Made by a program: the position numbers and the translations under genes. Below the pieces are notes generated by a model. It was not told the DNA's origin and did no database searches. It was given only the letters and a program-made list of their open reading frames with translations. Positions 37,200 to 48,560 of a DNA stretch of 64,000 bases are shown here, in pieces. This DNA comes from Apricaphanius iberus (taxonomy: Eukaryota > Chordata > Actinopteri > Cyprinodontiformes > Aphaniidae), in contig JAPXFQ010000483.1 of assembly GCA_028564705.1 (NCBI GenBank), positions 186,001 through 250,000 on the forward strand, written 5' to 3'. The number at the start of each line of letters is the position of its first letter. Position 1 is the stretch's first letter.

Positions 37200-38035
37200 G
37201 TAAAAGGTTCCTTTTACAGACTCTGCCCCCTCACTTCCTGCAGGAGTGGGGTTTCTTCTCTCCTGTGAAGCAGATAAGCGCCACCTGATGGCTTTGTATG
37301 ACCCAACACAAATCCTAGAAAGTGTCAGTAAACCTACAGTCTGAGAACGAAGTGCTCTGTTAGAAACAAACTGAATAATCACATCTCTAATGTGTGATGG
37401 AGCTTGATAATTAAGGGCTTTATACATAAGGAAGAGGATCTTAAACTATTGTGGATTTAATAGGGAGCCAATGGAGAGAAGCTAAAGCAGGAGAGATGTG
37501 ATCTCTCCTTTTAATAGTAATCAGAACTCTTGCTGCAGCATTTTGGATCAACTTTAATTGCATTTTGTGGACTTCCTGATAGTAAAGTACAGCAGTCAAG
37601 CCTTGATGTAACAAATACATGGACTAGTTTCTTAGCATCGCTCCAAGACAGGATTTTTCTACATTAAGCAATATTCCAAGGTGAAAAAGAAATCTTGGAA
37701 ACCTGTTTAATATGGGATTTGATTGTCATGTCTCAGTCAAAAATTACACTGAGGTTGGGGCGTGGCGTAGTGGTTAGTGCGGGCACCCCATATACAGAGG
37801 CCTCAGTCCTGGACATGGCTGTCCCCAGTTCGAGTCCCGGTCCCTGGCGACCCTTGCAACATGTCTTCCCCTACCTCTCTTTCTCTTCAAAATTCTGTCC
37901 ACTATTAAATAAAGGCTGCTGTGGCCCAAAATCTTTATATAATTACCAGAGGCCAATTTAATTGTATTTGGATGAAGTGATTGATATAGCAGCTTTAAAA
38001 GCTTGTAGTCCAAAGACACCTTTCTTCTGAAGAAA
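37200..38035 (-). mobile_element. L2-like LINE fragment split by a SINE
   Basis: The minus-strand peptide YKALNYQAPSHIRDVIIQFV (37350-37430) matches the L2 C-terminus seen at 22900. Upstream coding continues, decayed, to about 37755 and resumes after the SINE at about 37945 (CCAGAGGCCAATTT). Confidence 0.75.
37756..37940 (+). mobile_element. tRNA-derived SINE with intact A and B boxes
   Basis: The A box GTGGCGTAGTGGTTAGTG at about 37762 and the B box AGTTCGAGTCCCGG at about 37829 are both readable, spaced as in a tRNA promoter. The body contains TGTCTTCCCCTACCTCTC and ends AATAAAGGCTGCTGTGGCCC. It lies inside the L2 fragment. It is a SINE, not a functional tRNA gene. Confidence 0.85.
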
Positions 38036-38863
38036 AAATTGCTTTTTCATTTACACGTTTCAAAGGGACTACGGTATGTTTAAGTAATTGGCTGTAGCAC
38101 AACTATAGGATAAAGAAGTTGACACTAGCTAGCTTAAACAATGGACCTATCCATCATATTGTATTAACCAAGGGTTTCAATTTCAGATGAGCCTGCTCTA
38201 GTATTTTTCAAAGAAACAAAAGGCAAAAGAGAAAAAGTTCTGGTCACATAAAAGAACCTATACCCGATCTTGCAGGACACATTGTCAAATAACGTAGCCT
38301 GACTTATTTAGTAGTAGGGATAGGCAAATATATTTTTCGCCGATATTATGTTTCTAACATGTATGGGCAGATAAGCGGGTGCTGCACTGGCCAAAAGTAT
38401 TTTCCCAGCAATATTGCACACCGTGCACTTTAGTATGCTGCTTACTTATTTCGACTGTGTACTATAGTGTCATTATTTTATTCATGCTGAAATAGTTATT
38501 TTCAAAATTTTAATTACGCAGTTTTTCAGCACTGAATTCTTTTTTTACTTTTTCTACATCAAATGTTTTTATATTTGATAAGTGTTTTAAATGGGAGCCA
38601 CCTGTGTCTGTCATCAAGGCATCAGTGTTTTTTACAACACATACAACACTAAACATGCTGAATTCAAACGCTGCATTGAAATGCACTCAAAAACTAAACA
38701 CTATTGTTTGAAGGGTCCAGTTAGGTCCAATAAAAGTGTATTTTTGTTTTACTATTTGAATTGGAAATTTTTTTAATTTGGTAAAATCAGTCCTTTAATA
38801 AATTAACCCATCATTATAATTTTATTGGTTATACAATCTAACTGTATATCCTATTTGGATATA
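38036..38863. other. Intronic stretch without a recognised feature
   Basis: AT-rich. GGGATAGGCAAATATATTTTTCG, read in parts near 38327, is reminiscent of a hAT end, but no partner was found. Confidence 0.35.
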
Positions 38864-40333
38864 CACTACCGTTCAAAAGTTTGGGGTCACCCAAACAATT
38901 TTGTGTTTTCCATGAAAAGTCACACTTATTCACCACCATACGTTGTGAAATGAATAAAAAATAGAGTGAAGACATTGACAAGGTAAGAAATAATGATTTT
39001 TATTTGAAATAAGATTGTTTTTACATCAAACTTTGCTTTCATCAAAGAATCCTCCATTTGCAGCAATTACAGCATTGCAGACCTTTGGCATTCTAGCTGT
39101 TAATTTGTTGAGGTAATCTGGAGAAATTGCACCCCACGCTTCTAGAAGCAGCTCCCACAATTTGGATTGGTTGGATGGGCACTTCTTGCGTACCATACGG
39201 TCAAGCTGCTCCCACAACAGCTCAACGGGGTTCAAATCTGGTGACTGCGCTGGCCACTCCATTACCGATAGAATACCAGCTGCCTGCTTCTTCTCTAAAT
39301 AGTTCTTGCACAATTTCGAGGTGTGTTTTGGGTCATTGTCCTGTTGTAGGATGAAATTGGCTCCAATCAAGCGCTGTCCACTGGGTATGGCATGGCATGG
39401 CAAAATGGAGTGATAGCTTTCCTTATTCAGAATCACTTTTACCCTGTACAAATCTCCCACCTTACCAGCACCAAAGCAACCCCAGACCATCACATTACCT
39501 CCACCATGCTTAAAAGATGGCGTCAGGCTTCTTCCAGCATCTTTTCAGTTGTTCTGCGTCTCACAAACGTTCTTCTTTGTGATCCAAACACCTCAAACTT
39601 GGATTCATCCGTCCACAGCACTTTTTTCCAGTCTTCCTCTGTCCAATGTCTGTGTTCTTTTGCCCATCTTAATCTTTTTCTTTTATTGGCCAGTCTCAGA
39701 TATGGCTTTTTCTTTGCCACTCTGCCCTGAAGCCCAGAATCCCGCAGCCGCCTCTTCACTGTAGATGTTGACACTGGTGTTTTGCGGGTACTATTTAATG
39801 AAGATGCCAGTTGGGGACCTGTGAGGCGTCTGTTTCTCAAACTAGAGACTCTAATGTACTTATCTTCTTGCTCAGTTGTGCAACGCGGCCTCCCACTTCT
39901 TTTTCTACTCTGGTTAGAGCCTGTTTGTGCTGTCCTCTGAAGGGAGTAGTACACACCGTTGTAGGAAATCTTCAATTTCTTAGCAATTTCTCGCATGGAA
40001 TAGCCTTCATTTCTAAGAACAAGAATAGACTGTCGAGTTTCAGATGAAAGTTCTCTTTTTCTGGCCATTTTGAGCGTTTAATTGACCCCACAAATGTGAT
40101 GCTCCAGAAACTCAATCTGCTCAAAGGAAGGTCAGTTTTGTAGCTTCTGTACCGAGCTAAACTGTTTTCAGATGTGTGAACATGATTGCACAAGGGTTTT
40201 CTAATCATCAATTAGCCTTCTGAGCCAATGAGCAAACACATTGTACCATTAGAACACTGGAGTGATAGTTGCTGGAAATGGGCCTCTATACACCTATGTA
40301 GATATTGCACCAAAAACCAGACATTTGCAGCTA

Positions 40334-40337
<4 letters not shown>
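38864..40337 (-). mobile_element. DD38E (Intruder-like) Tc1/mariner element, copy B, 5' end lost
   Basis: Minus-strand copy nearly identical to 6901-8512. The 3' inverted repeat is present at 38864-38892, next to a TA. At the other end homology stops at about 40337, inside the 5' untranslated region, where a TA microsatellite begins. About 130 bp including the 5' inverted repeat are therefore missing, and the copy cannot be mobilised as a standard two-ended element. Confidence 0.9.
39026..40068 (-). pseudogene. DD38E transposase, copy B, one frameshift
   Basis: The frame opens at the ATG ending at 40068, runs through the helix-turn-helix regions and LWTDES, and breaks near 39528. One base present in copy A (in the codon after MLEE) is missing there. 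It continues in another frame to the stop at 39026-39028, with QQDNDPKH and NPVELLWEQ intact. With the base restored the length is 1,044 nt, identical to copy A. The break lies between the first and second catalytic Asp. Substitutions relative to copy A are few (for example Ser to Phe before KHGGG). Confidence 0.9.

Positions 40338-40378
<41 letters not shown>
40338..40378. repeat. (TA)n microsatellite
   Basis: TA run at the truncated 5' end of DD38E copy B. Confidence 0.9.
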
Positions 40379-40381
<3 letters not shown>

Positions 40382-40782
40382 TAAGCATAAATCAATCTGT
40401 ATACAGTATTTCATACAATATTTGGATCTCTGTCTGTTGTTCTGACAACCCATAAACCTTCTGATCACAATACGAAACATTTCCCAGCAAACTAGAAGTT
40501 CATGGTACAAATATTTTTAAAATATGTGTTTGTGCAACGTTGGCTTCTTTATCATTTTGCAAAACTAATAAAAAGCCATCAATTATTTTTTCTTTACCAT
40601 CAATACCCTTTTCCAAATTTTTAGGTGTCCGGTTTAGGTGCCACTGTACCGTCTACTAATCTGAATATTTTATAGATCCCACAGTAGGGAAATTCCCACC
40701 CAGGTCCTGCTCAGGCGGAGAAGAAATTAGCCACGTTGCGTTGCCACTGTTTTTTCATACGGCACTTGAGGCCACTGCCTAA

Positions 40783-41148
40783 TGGTACGTTCACACCTCA
40801 CCAAACGGCAGCGTCAGCAGCGGCTCTGTCAACTTTTCAAGCTTTTCAAGCTTCAAAGCGCGTAAGGCTAACAACACAGAAGTTCAGCTAGTTGAACTTT
40901 TAACCGTCTTGATACCCTTGATGCAGCATGGCAACCAATCAGAGTGTCTCACTGTAGTGACGTTGCCCGACGTCGACGCTCCCTAGCCAACCACGATCTG
41001 CTAGTGTTTAAAAGATCCAGCTGAGAACCGCCCGCCTACGAGCTATGCAAACTTCAGCTTAAAAATGCATCTTCTGTATTTATGTGCTGAACTAGTCGCT
41101 TTGTGAGCATTGCTTGACACTGACAAAGCTTGCGGTCTGAATGCACCA
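40783..41148. mobile_element. Complete Harbinger-like MITE
   Basis: The 366-bp element has imperfect inverted ends (TGGTACGTTCACACC and, on the other strand, TGGTGCATTCAGACC) and is flanked by TAA at 40780-40782 and 41149-41151. A 3-bp TWA-type duplication fits PIF/Harbinger. Further inverted words (AAAGCTTG, TTTCAAGC) lie inside. It has no coding capacity. Confidence 0.7.
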
Positions 41149-41151
41149 TAA

Positions 41152-42269
41152 TACCACCTGTAATCCGATGTAAAATATTTTCTGTTTAAAATAAATGACT
41201 GAACACTAAAATCAAAGATTTCACTCAGCCCCCGTCACTTCCTCACCTCATCTGGTCTGTATGATCACTCCTGAGTTTGAACTGGACTAAAAAATACAGA
41301 AAGGAGTGGGAATCAAACACTGAAGTAAAAGGCTGTTTCAAGACATTCAATAGCAAGAAGCCATCATATTTTAAAGAACATGAAGCAAATTTGGCCACTA
41401 CTGGACATTAAATACAGAAAACTGCACGATAACAAAAAAAAGAAAGAAAAGAAGGAGGGGGGGGGGGGTGTCGATGTGGTCATTGTTATCGTTCACTTAC
41501 CGTTATCATCATCGTCATTTTAAATAAAGACTTCTATATTCGTGCAGCAGCATAGTTGATATGATCTCTTACCTCATCTGATGACAATCTGGTCACTGTT
41601 ACCATTTGTCAGATGAGAAGCCACACAGAACTCTTCAAGACATTCTAGAGAGCTGGCTGTTCTACCATGAAAGCTCATATCAAGTCTACAAAGACTACAT
41701 TGTATTAAACTATGAAGCTGTGAAGGGGAGCAGCTGAAAATATTTATATGTAATCAAATGGTGGAAATTTCAGCTTCAGGTTAAACACTTTAGGGCACAA
41801 TTCTCCTCTGTTTTATTTGGCACAGACACTGTGGGGAAAAAAGCATCTTGACCAGATGATACAAGGCACAGGGTCTACCAATTCCAGAAGTCTGAAAATT
41901 ATTGCTTTTAAAAAGGGTTATGGTTAACCCTACCCCTAGCCCCCAACCCTATCAGATCAATCTAAAATAACTAATTTGATAATATTCAGATTAAACATTA
42001 ACACTTTCAATGAGTGTCTACGTACTGGAAAGTATTAAAAGGTGAAAGAGGTTTAAATTATCTGTGACCTCTATAACCTTATTGCTGTGTCAAACTGTTG
42101 TTGGCATTAATATGAAAAACAGTGAATGACGAAAACTAACAATGACAAGATTTTAAAGTAAATATTTGCATTTTCGATAGGTGACATTAAGTCAATGCAC
42201 TGACAGGCAATAAAAATTATGTATCAAAAAATGAGTATAACTGAGCTCAGAATTGAACAATCTCTAATG
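41152..42269. other. Intronic stretch without a recognised feature
   Basis: AT-rich, with a 12-base G run at 41457-41468. No motif-bearing ORF or repeat boundary is seen. Confidence 0.4.
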
Positions 42270-42485
42270 AAGCTGTAGCTATGTTTATACGTGCAAAATG
42301 TATTGATTCCGATCATAAAGCGGATTAGACTTTCACATCTATCAGATTAAAAAAGGCGTTTACATGCGCTACATGTCTGAACAGCATAAATTATTTTGAC
42401 ATGCGCAGAACTATCTAAAACACGGTAAACAGCCGTATAAGAAGAAATAGACCTCAATTGTAAATAAACATGGCTGCAGCACTGG
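42270..42485. mobile_element. Possible MITE fragment
   Basis: TATGTTTATACGTGC, GATTCCGATCATAAAGCGGA and ACATGCGCAGAACT occur in an order seen in fish MITEs. The ends are not resolved. Confidence 0.35.
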
Positions 42486-42780
42486 TAGCGACTCCTGCAG
42501 GAAAACAGAGGGCATATTAATGCTAAACATTAGGTACTGACTGAAACATTAGGTACTGACTGAAAAGAAAAGTATTAATAATTAGTAATTATTATTATTA
42601 ATTTATAGTAATTATTTGTGGCACAACACTGCTACCTCTCAGTGACTAAAAACCAAACAAACAAACTGTTTTTTAACTGTAATATCTATTTACACTTCAT
42701 CAGCTTTTATATTTAGGCCTAGTTATTTGAAATGAGGTTTAGCTGTTTTACAGCCACAGCCAATTAGGCCATTTGCGACT

Positions 42781-43227
42781 CTCTGTTTACTCTCTCTCTC
42801 CCTCCATTGAGGACCTATTCCGGGCCAGGGTGAGGAAGTGCGCCAGAAAAATCACCACTGACCCCTCACACCCTGGCCACAACCTGTTTAGGCTCCTCCC
42901 CTCTGGCCGGCGTTACAGAGCGCTGTACGCCAAAACCACCCGACATAAAAACAGTTTCTTCCCCCAGGCTGTCGCTCTGATGAACTCTGAATAGTCACAG
43001 AGTGTGAGTCCATTCACATGAACAATAAACTAAAACTGCACTGCTGTATATACTCACTGTACAATAACCCCGGTTTGGTGTATATATTATCCTTTATTAT
43101 TTATTTGTATTTAATTTTATTTCCTTTTTTATTTCACTTATTTAAGTTCTGTACTGGAGAGAAAAGTTGCCGGAGTCAAATTCCTTGTATGTGTCATACT
43201 TGGCCATTAAAGCTGATTCTGATTCTG
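42781..43227 (+). mobile_element. Rex1/CR1-like LINE 3' end
   Basis: An open stretch to the stop at about 42992 encodes IEDLFRARVRKCARKITTDP, then LLPSGRRYRALYAKTTRHKN and SFFPQAVALMN. This is the C-terminal block of Rex1-type LINEs. The 3' untranslated region ends in the repeat GATTCTGATTCTG, the usual Rex1-type terminus. It is 5'-truncated. Confidence 0.75.
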
Positions 43228-43635
43228 TTGTAAATCTGCAAAGTATTGTAAACTGACATTCACTGCACTCCAAATACAAAGCTTTTATTCTTGTAGCTAT
43301 AATTTCTGGGAAACCCATCACAACATATAATCACACTAACTGTGAGAAAATGCAACTGTAAGAAATGACCTGACTAACACGATATAGGCCCTATCAAATA
43401 CTGGAAAAAAAGAAAGAAAAAAAAAACTGTGGTAGAGGATTATGTTTACTTTGTATTTTTGTCTTACTCTCACATATCTTGAAAGGCTGGCCAGCCGGAT
43501 GCTTTGTGTTCATCACTAACCTTTGCAAAAAATAATTTAGGTAGTAATACGAATATGTAACTTCATTCATTGATACTGAATTACAGCTGCCCCAGCAATC
43601 ACTGGAGTTTGCCTGCATACTTCGCAGAAGCATAA

Positions 43636-44858
43636 CAGTGTGTCCAGACCAAAAGCGTCAAAACGCGCCACACGCCCCCAGCTGGATGCTTGAACATTCG
43701 CACCTTGAAGCGTCTACAAAGCGAACTGGTCGCACTTCAAATATGGTGTTTTCACGCGCGAACTGGCCTTCAGCGGAGCTGGGGCTAGAGTGCATCTGAC
43801 GGTGGATTATGGACCGAGCTGATGGAGAACAGCGCGTTCGGCCCGGGCTTCAGCGGAGCTGGGGCTAGAGTGCATCTGGCGGTGGATTATGGACCGAGCT
43901 GATGGAGGACACCGCGTTCGGCCCGAGCTTCAGCGGAGCTGGGGCTAGAGTGCATCTGACAGTGGATTATGGACCGAGCTGATGGAGGACAGCGTGTTCG
44001 GCCCGGGATTCAGCGGAGCTGGGGCTAGAGTGCAGCTGCCGTTGGATTATGGATTATGGTCTCCGGTAGACCGGGGACCGCTGCACTGGGGGTTTGGTGA
44101 TCTACAGATACAGTCTAGCTACGGCGAAGGGATCCATAAACAGCAGCGAGCACCCTCTCATAAACACCGGTTCCTCGCCGCCTAGAGAACGTGACCAGTT
44201 TGTGCCGGGAAGGTTCAAGCTTAGCCTGCCGACACATCAACTACATTTTTGAGCAGCTTTCCATCTGTCTGCGGCTCGTAAAAGTTTATAATATTTGAGC
44301 AGCGTTGGATGTGGTGCGGGAGCTGCAACCAGGAAACCAGGTGAGAAGGCTGTTTCAAGGCTGACTTCTAGGCCGAGAGGTGCTTTTACAGCAACAATGG
44401 CTCTTTTAAGAGCCACCCACAAACCTCTTAAGAGCATTGCTGTCTAAATAGTTTAACCTATTTATAATATTTATTTTTTTACTCTCTGTATTAAAAACAG
44501 CTTGTGTCATGTAGCTCGGGGTGATTAGCCACGGTGTTTATCAGTATTTCCTCCAAGTCCTGCTGAGGCTGTGACTCCATGACAGTCACAGAATCACTGA
44601 AACTCTGTCCCCTGATTGGTTGACGTGGCGAGAATTGAAGCTGAAGTTCAGAGATTTTCAACTTGAGCAGACTTTTTGACGTACTGCAAACGCCTCATTC
44701 GTACAAATCCTCCGCGAGAGTAGGGCAGAAAAGCTTTTTCGCGACGCAGATCTGCTTCTGATTTGAAGCGGGACCCCTGCCGCGCTTCAAACGCGTTCCT
44801 CCATTGACATACACCTGAGTCGCCACTTGCTTAATTCGCTTTTGGTGTGTACGTACAG
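43636..44858. mobile_element. Harbinger-like MITE carrying an 80-bp minisatellite
   Basis: The imperfect inverted ends share the identical inner part ACCAAAAGCG (left at about 43650, right on the opposite strand at about 44843). TAA flanks both ends (43633-43635 and 44859-44861). The interior is GC-rich and includes the 80-bp tandem array at 43769-44045. ORFs in it reflect the repeats. Confidence 0.55.
43769..44045. repeat. 80-bp minisatellite
   Basis: CAGCGGAGCTGGGGCTAGAG starts at 43771, 43851, 43931 and 44011, an exact 80-bp period with about 3.4 units. Neighbouring units differ at only a few positions. Confidence 0.95.
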
Positions 44859-45360
44859 TAAAAGGTGCGACTCTATGACTAGTGTTGCCAGATTTGATCT
44901 TTTCCCCCATTTTAACAACCATGATTTTAGTCGGGTTTTTGTCAGGAATGCTTGAATGAAATCTAGCATCACTTGAAAATAATGAACTGCGAGAGATTGC
45001 CATTGAATGCATCATTTTATTCACTGCTTGTAGGTTTATTTGGCTGCTGCTGTGGCCTCAATTCTCTCTGTTTTCAGTGTCTTCGTGTGAACAGACGAAG
45101 CGAAAGATTTAAGGGCCGCAACATTAGTTGCCGCGACAGAAAATTCTTGTGTTTACATGTGTTGACATTTTTTGGCCCTCCATGCTGCTAAGTTGTTTTT
45201 ACATTCTATAATTTTTCTAACATGGAATACTTTGTAACTTCCTAGTCACTTGCTGCTGGTGTAACATTCAAAACCATAGAATCCCTTTTTTTAAAAAGCC
45301 ATAAAAATCCTTGATAAAAAATAATTTTGCTTCCATCACTGCTTTGTTTTAGATAAATAT

Positions 45361-45665
45361 AATTCAATTCAATTCAGTTTATTTATATAGCGCCATTTCA
45401 CAACAGATGTCATCTCAAGGCACTTTACAAAAAGAGTTATTACAATACAATGTTAAGTGTAGAAATTACAGAACCACAGAAGATTGCGTCGTAGAATTCT
45501 CAGCAATCCCTCATACTGAGCAAGCATGCAGCGACAGTGGGAAGGAAAAACTCCCTTTTAACAGGAAGAAACCTCCGGCAGAACCAGGCTCAGCACAAGC
45601 GGTTATCTGCCGCGACCGTCTGTGGCTTGGAGAATACATAACAGAGACACAGAAAGAGCAATAGA
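45361..45665 (-). mobile_element. L2-like LINE 3' untranslated region
   Basis: The minus strand reads the same 3' region as 51720-52030, with CTTCCTGTTAAAAGGGAG, TTGCTCAGTATGAGGG and the tail GCGCTATATAAATAAACTG. It contains no coding sequence; the 85-codon plus-strand ORF is antisense to it. Confidence 0.85.
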
Positions 45666-45699
45666 ACTGATGCAGAAGTTTGTTGCAGGACGTGGAGAA

Positions 45700-46322
45700 T
45701 TTTCCGTCACTGCAATGCCATCTTAGTCATATAAACTTCTTAATTTTAGTATCTTTGTTCCTTTCAAGAATGCTTGCCTGGTTTTCAAGTTTTTGCATGG
45801 GCTGGCCCCTCCTCCCCTGACAGATTTTATTAAACCATGGTGTATTAGTGAAATGGCCACCAAGCCACAGTTAGAGGAGACAGATGCCACACAGGTGCAC
45901 TGCCTTTGGAAAGAGAACACTATCCGTTAATTGGACTAAATATTGGAACAGTCTACCACTCTACATAAGAGACGTACAATCATAAAGCTGCTTCAAATTA
46001 CAACTTAAACACTGGCTGAAGGAAAACCTGTATCCATCAGTAGATTGTCCTCACGGTGACGTGTTGTGTGCTTATTTCCCCTGTTTTTGTTGTTTGTTTT
46101 TAGTTTTTTCTCTCTCTCTGTATTCCTTTCTATGTTTGCTTGTTTTGTTTTTGTCTAGTTTTTAATATAGTACTTTGCCTTTTTTCTATTGTTCTTATCA
46201 CCTGCTTTGGGACTACATGTGTAATTTAGCACTGGTGCTACAATCTGGCATATTTAGATGTTGTTTAAGTTAATTAATATACACTGTCCCTATTAAATAA
46301 ACAAATAAATAAAATAAAAAAA
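45700..46322 (+). mobile_element. Non-LTR retrotransposon 3' end with A-rich tail
   Basis: A decayed coding stretch contains KNACLVFKFLHGLAPPPLTD-like residues (about 45760-45825). It is followed by a T-rich 3' untranslated region, the CACTGTCCCTATTAAATAAA end and an (AAATA)n tail to about 46322. The clade is uncertain, possibly L2-related. Confidence 0.65.
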
Positions 46323-46915
46323 GAAACAGCATTTATGCTCTCAGAGTTGTGTTATTATCGATTGTCCAAGTGCTTTTTGTTTTAACAAGCTCTATAACTG
46401 CTGTGTGCCTAAGTTTGAGAGTAGAAAGTTACTCTTAGTACAATGACTACTGTCCCATACAGGTTTGCCACGTCTATGAATGTGCTTAAAGCCCCCGTGT
46501 GTAAGAATTACCTCCAACTATTGGTGCGTTAAGTGAATGCAAGCAACTGAGCAGTGTTCCCTGGCTTCTCACCATTATAACCTGTCATTACTAGAACGGA
46601 AGCTGCTGAGTGTCATAATTGTGATCATGTCAACGTCTGGCATAAGCTCGATTGTCTAGTCAGGTGATGAGGTACAGAACCATACATAATTCTGCTTTAT
46701 TTATGCTCGTTGCTCATTTTTTCTCTTCACCTCTCCCCCTCCCTCCAACGTCACTGGCTAAAGCGTGTAAAGCTAACAAGTTTAACCCCTTTCGGCTAAC
46801 GTATTCAAATATGTTCTGCAATAAGCCTGTGAATATTCTCATTCATCCAGGTCATGGTTATATCAAGGAAATTTCAATCGAACGCAACTGGACTTGGTAA
46901 TTTGTCTTGGAAGAC

Positions 46916-46946
46916 GTTTCACCTCTTATTCAAGAGGCTTCATCAG
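46916..46946 (-). ncRNA. Hammerhead-ribozyme-like core
   Basis: On the minus strand the conserved box CTGATGA (46946-46940) is followed by a perfect 6-bp hairpin (CCTCTT 46937-46932, loop GAAT, AAGAGG 46927-46922). One T and then the conserved box GAAAC (46920-46916) follow. This is the box-stemII-box layout of a hammerhead. It lies just beyond the coding end of a Penelope-like element, where hammerheads have been reported. Stem II has a bulged G and lacks the usual closing G-C. I could not assign a paired stem I or a cleavage triplet, so activity is unproven. Confidence 0.45.
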
Positions 46947-47255
46947 TTCATGCTCGCCGCTGACCAGGCTGTGACTGGTCCGACTAACTGTTGTGGAGAC
47001 TCAGCTATTTAACCTCTTGGAGGGCTTTTACAAACTGATTATGTCATTGGATCCTTTGTGCTCCACGTCTTAACGACGGTCGTTGGCGTGTCGCCTATTG
47101 GTGGAGGTTAGGTTTCGGCTTAATTAGTGCCCTATTGTGTTATAACGACAGTCGTTGGAGTCACAGTTGTTTTTCTTATTAGAGGTTAAATTGTTGAGTC
47201 TCCTGGGTAGGGATGAAAGGGCAGCATTGTAAATTGAAGATAGGTGATGTCTCAG

Positions 47256-47821
47256 ACTATGTCCACACTAAGCCGATAAGGTTATACGGGGAGTTAGACG
47301 CCTTATCCACTCAACACGAGTATTTACGCTCCGTTTAAGGTCCCATGATTGCGCAATCCCATACCGAACTGTGCAAATACTGGGCATGCGCGAAAAGACG
47401 CACGAAAAACGCGTATAATCTACGTGAAGCCAGCGCCTACATAATATACAAGAAGCTCTACAGCACAGTACATATCTGCTTGTCCCGTTAACTGAAGATA
47501 ACAATAGCTGCTCAGAGGAAGAGAGAGTTTTTGGTGTGGACAGACGACGACATCGATTTATTACTCTTCGCTGTTGTCTTTGTCTGTAGTGTCGTACTGT
47601 TATGATGCAGCATTCATTGACGCCACTTCCTTTCATTATCCGGGGAAGCTGTCCACACCAGCTTGTTTAGCAGTTGAATTAAGATTTACACGGCTCTCTT
47701 ACCCGGCTAATAGTTATCCGGGCACAGACCTTAAACGACGCCGGGTTAGTGTGGACGATAGGGGGGTGTAGACTAAATAATTATACGTTTAAGGCATTAT
47801 CCGGCTTAGTGTGGAGGTGGC
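47256..47821. mobile_element. CCACACTAAGCCG MITE inserted in the Penelope-like element
   Basis: The inverted ends (ACTATGTCCACACTAAGCC on the left, GCCACCTCCACACTAAGCC on the right-hand opposite strand) are flanked by CTCAG at 47251-47255 and 47822-47826. The flanking Penelope-like coding sequence joins correctly if one CTCAG is removed, which identifies it as a target duplication. The element is 566 bp and non-coding. Its superfamily is not determined. Confidence 0.75.
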
Positions 47822-47965
47822 CTCAGGCCTCCTCCTCTGTTAAGCGATGGTTTCTCTACTTTTACATGGATGGCTTCTTTTACTCCTATTTCAATCTGTC
47901 TAATCTCTGGACATTGCTGTCCTCAAAGGAGTGGGCTTTATCCTTGAGATGTAAATGACTCTGCT

Positions 47966-48423
47966 GTTCATTTGACTTGAGATATTCAAAGATGGCGATG
48001 GAACATGGCAGCCTCAGATGGGGGGCGGTGCAACCTCTGTATCTCTAAATCTTTCATGTTAATGCAATTGTTATTAGACCTCGGTAAAATACATATTTAT
48101 GAAAGCAGTACTTGATTTTTATTAAATAAAAAGCTGAATTTGTTACACATTGAACATTTAAAAACGCACTTATCCGGTTATGTGTGGGTGGGGATTTTTT
48201 TTTTTGGGGGGGGGGGTTTATTAGTAGAGGAAAATACGTGGGTTTTTTAAAAACCCGGCTACCTTTGTACATGAGTGTGTCTGTGTTACTAAACTTCATG
48301 TTTATAATTTGCACCGGTTGGTTCAGTGAGTTGCAAGCTGATAACAGAGATGGATTACATCTACTGTCAGAAGTCGTATATTATTTAAATATAGATTTAT
48401 TGATATAATTAGATAATGTATTT
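47966..48423. other. Intronic stretch without a recognised feature
   Basis: Contains a T/G homopolymer tract at 48193-48220 and otherwise nothing I can classify. Confidence 0.45.
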
Positions 48424-48560
48424 TCAATTCCCTTTTATTTATATAGCGTCAATTCACAACAAATGTCATCTCGAGGAACTTTACACCAAAAGTCATTTCA
48501 ATACAATTATACAAACATTTCAGTCAGTTAAAATTTTTCTATGTATATGTAAAGAACAAT
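48424..48560 (-). mobile_element. L2-like LINE 3' tail
   Basis: The minus strand ends in GACATTTGTTGTGAATTGAC and GCTATATAAATAAAAG, the L2 tail seen elsewhere in the window. No coding part is present. Confidence 0.75.

Larger units (their letters stand above)
46825..47965 (-). mobile_element. Penelope-like element 3' fragment (GIY-YIG end)
   Basis: On the minus strand 47950-47827 encodes HLKDKAHSFEDSNV, then after frame slips GVKEAIHVKVEKPSLNRGGG. I recognise this as the C-terminal endonuclease part of fish Penelope-like elements. Coding resumes beyond the inserted MITE at 47250 (HHLSSIYNAALSSLP-like). The 3' region down to about 46825 contains two AACGAC(G/A)GTCGTT palindromes, a hammerhead-like motif and the GAATATTCTCATTCATCC end. 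The 5' reverse transcriptase is absent. Confidence 0.7.

Noticed and set aside
37756..37940. tRNA gene
   Set aside because: A and B boxes are present, but the body and AATAAAGG end are those of a SINE, and no cloverleaf acceptor stem forms at the ends.
43769..44045. CRISPR-like array
   Set aside because: The 80-bp units are contiguous without unique spacers, and this is vertebrate DNA; it is a minisatellite.
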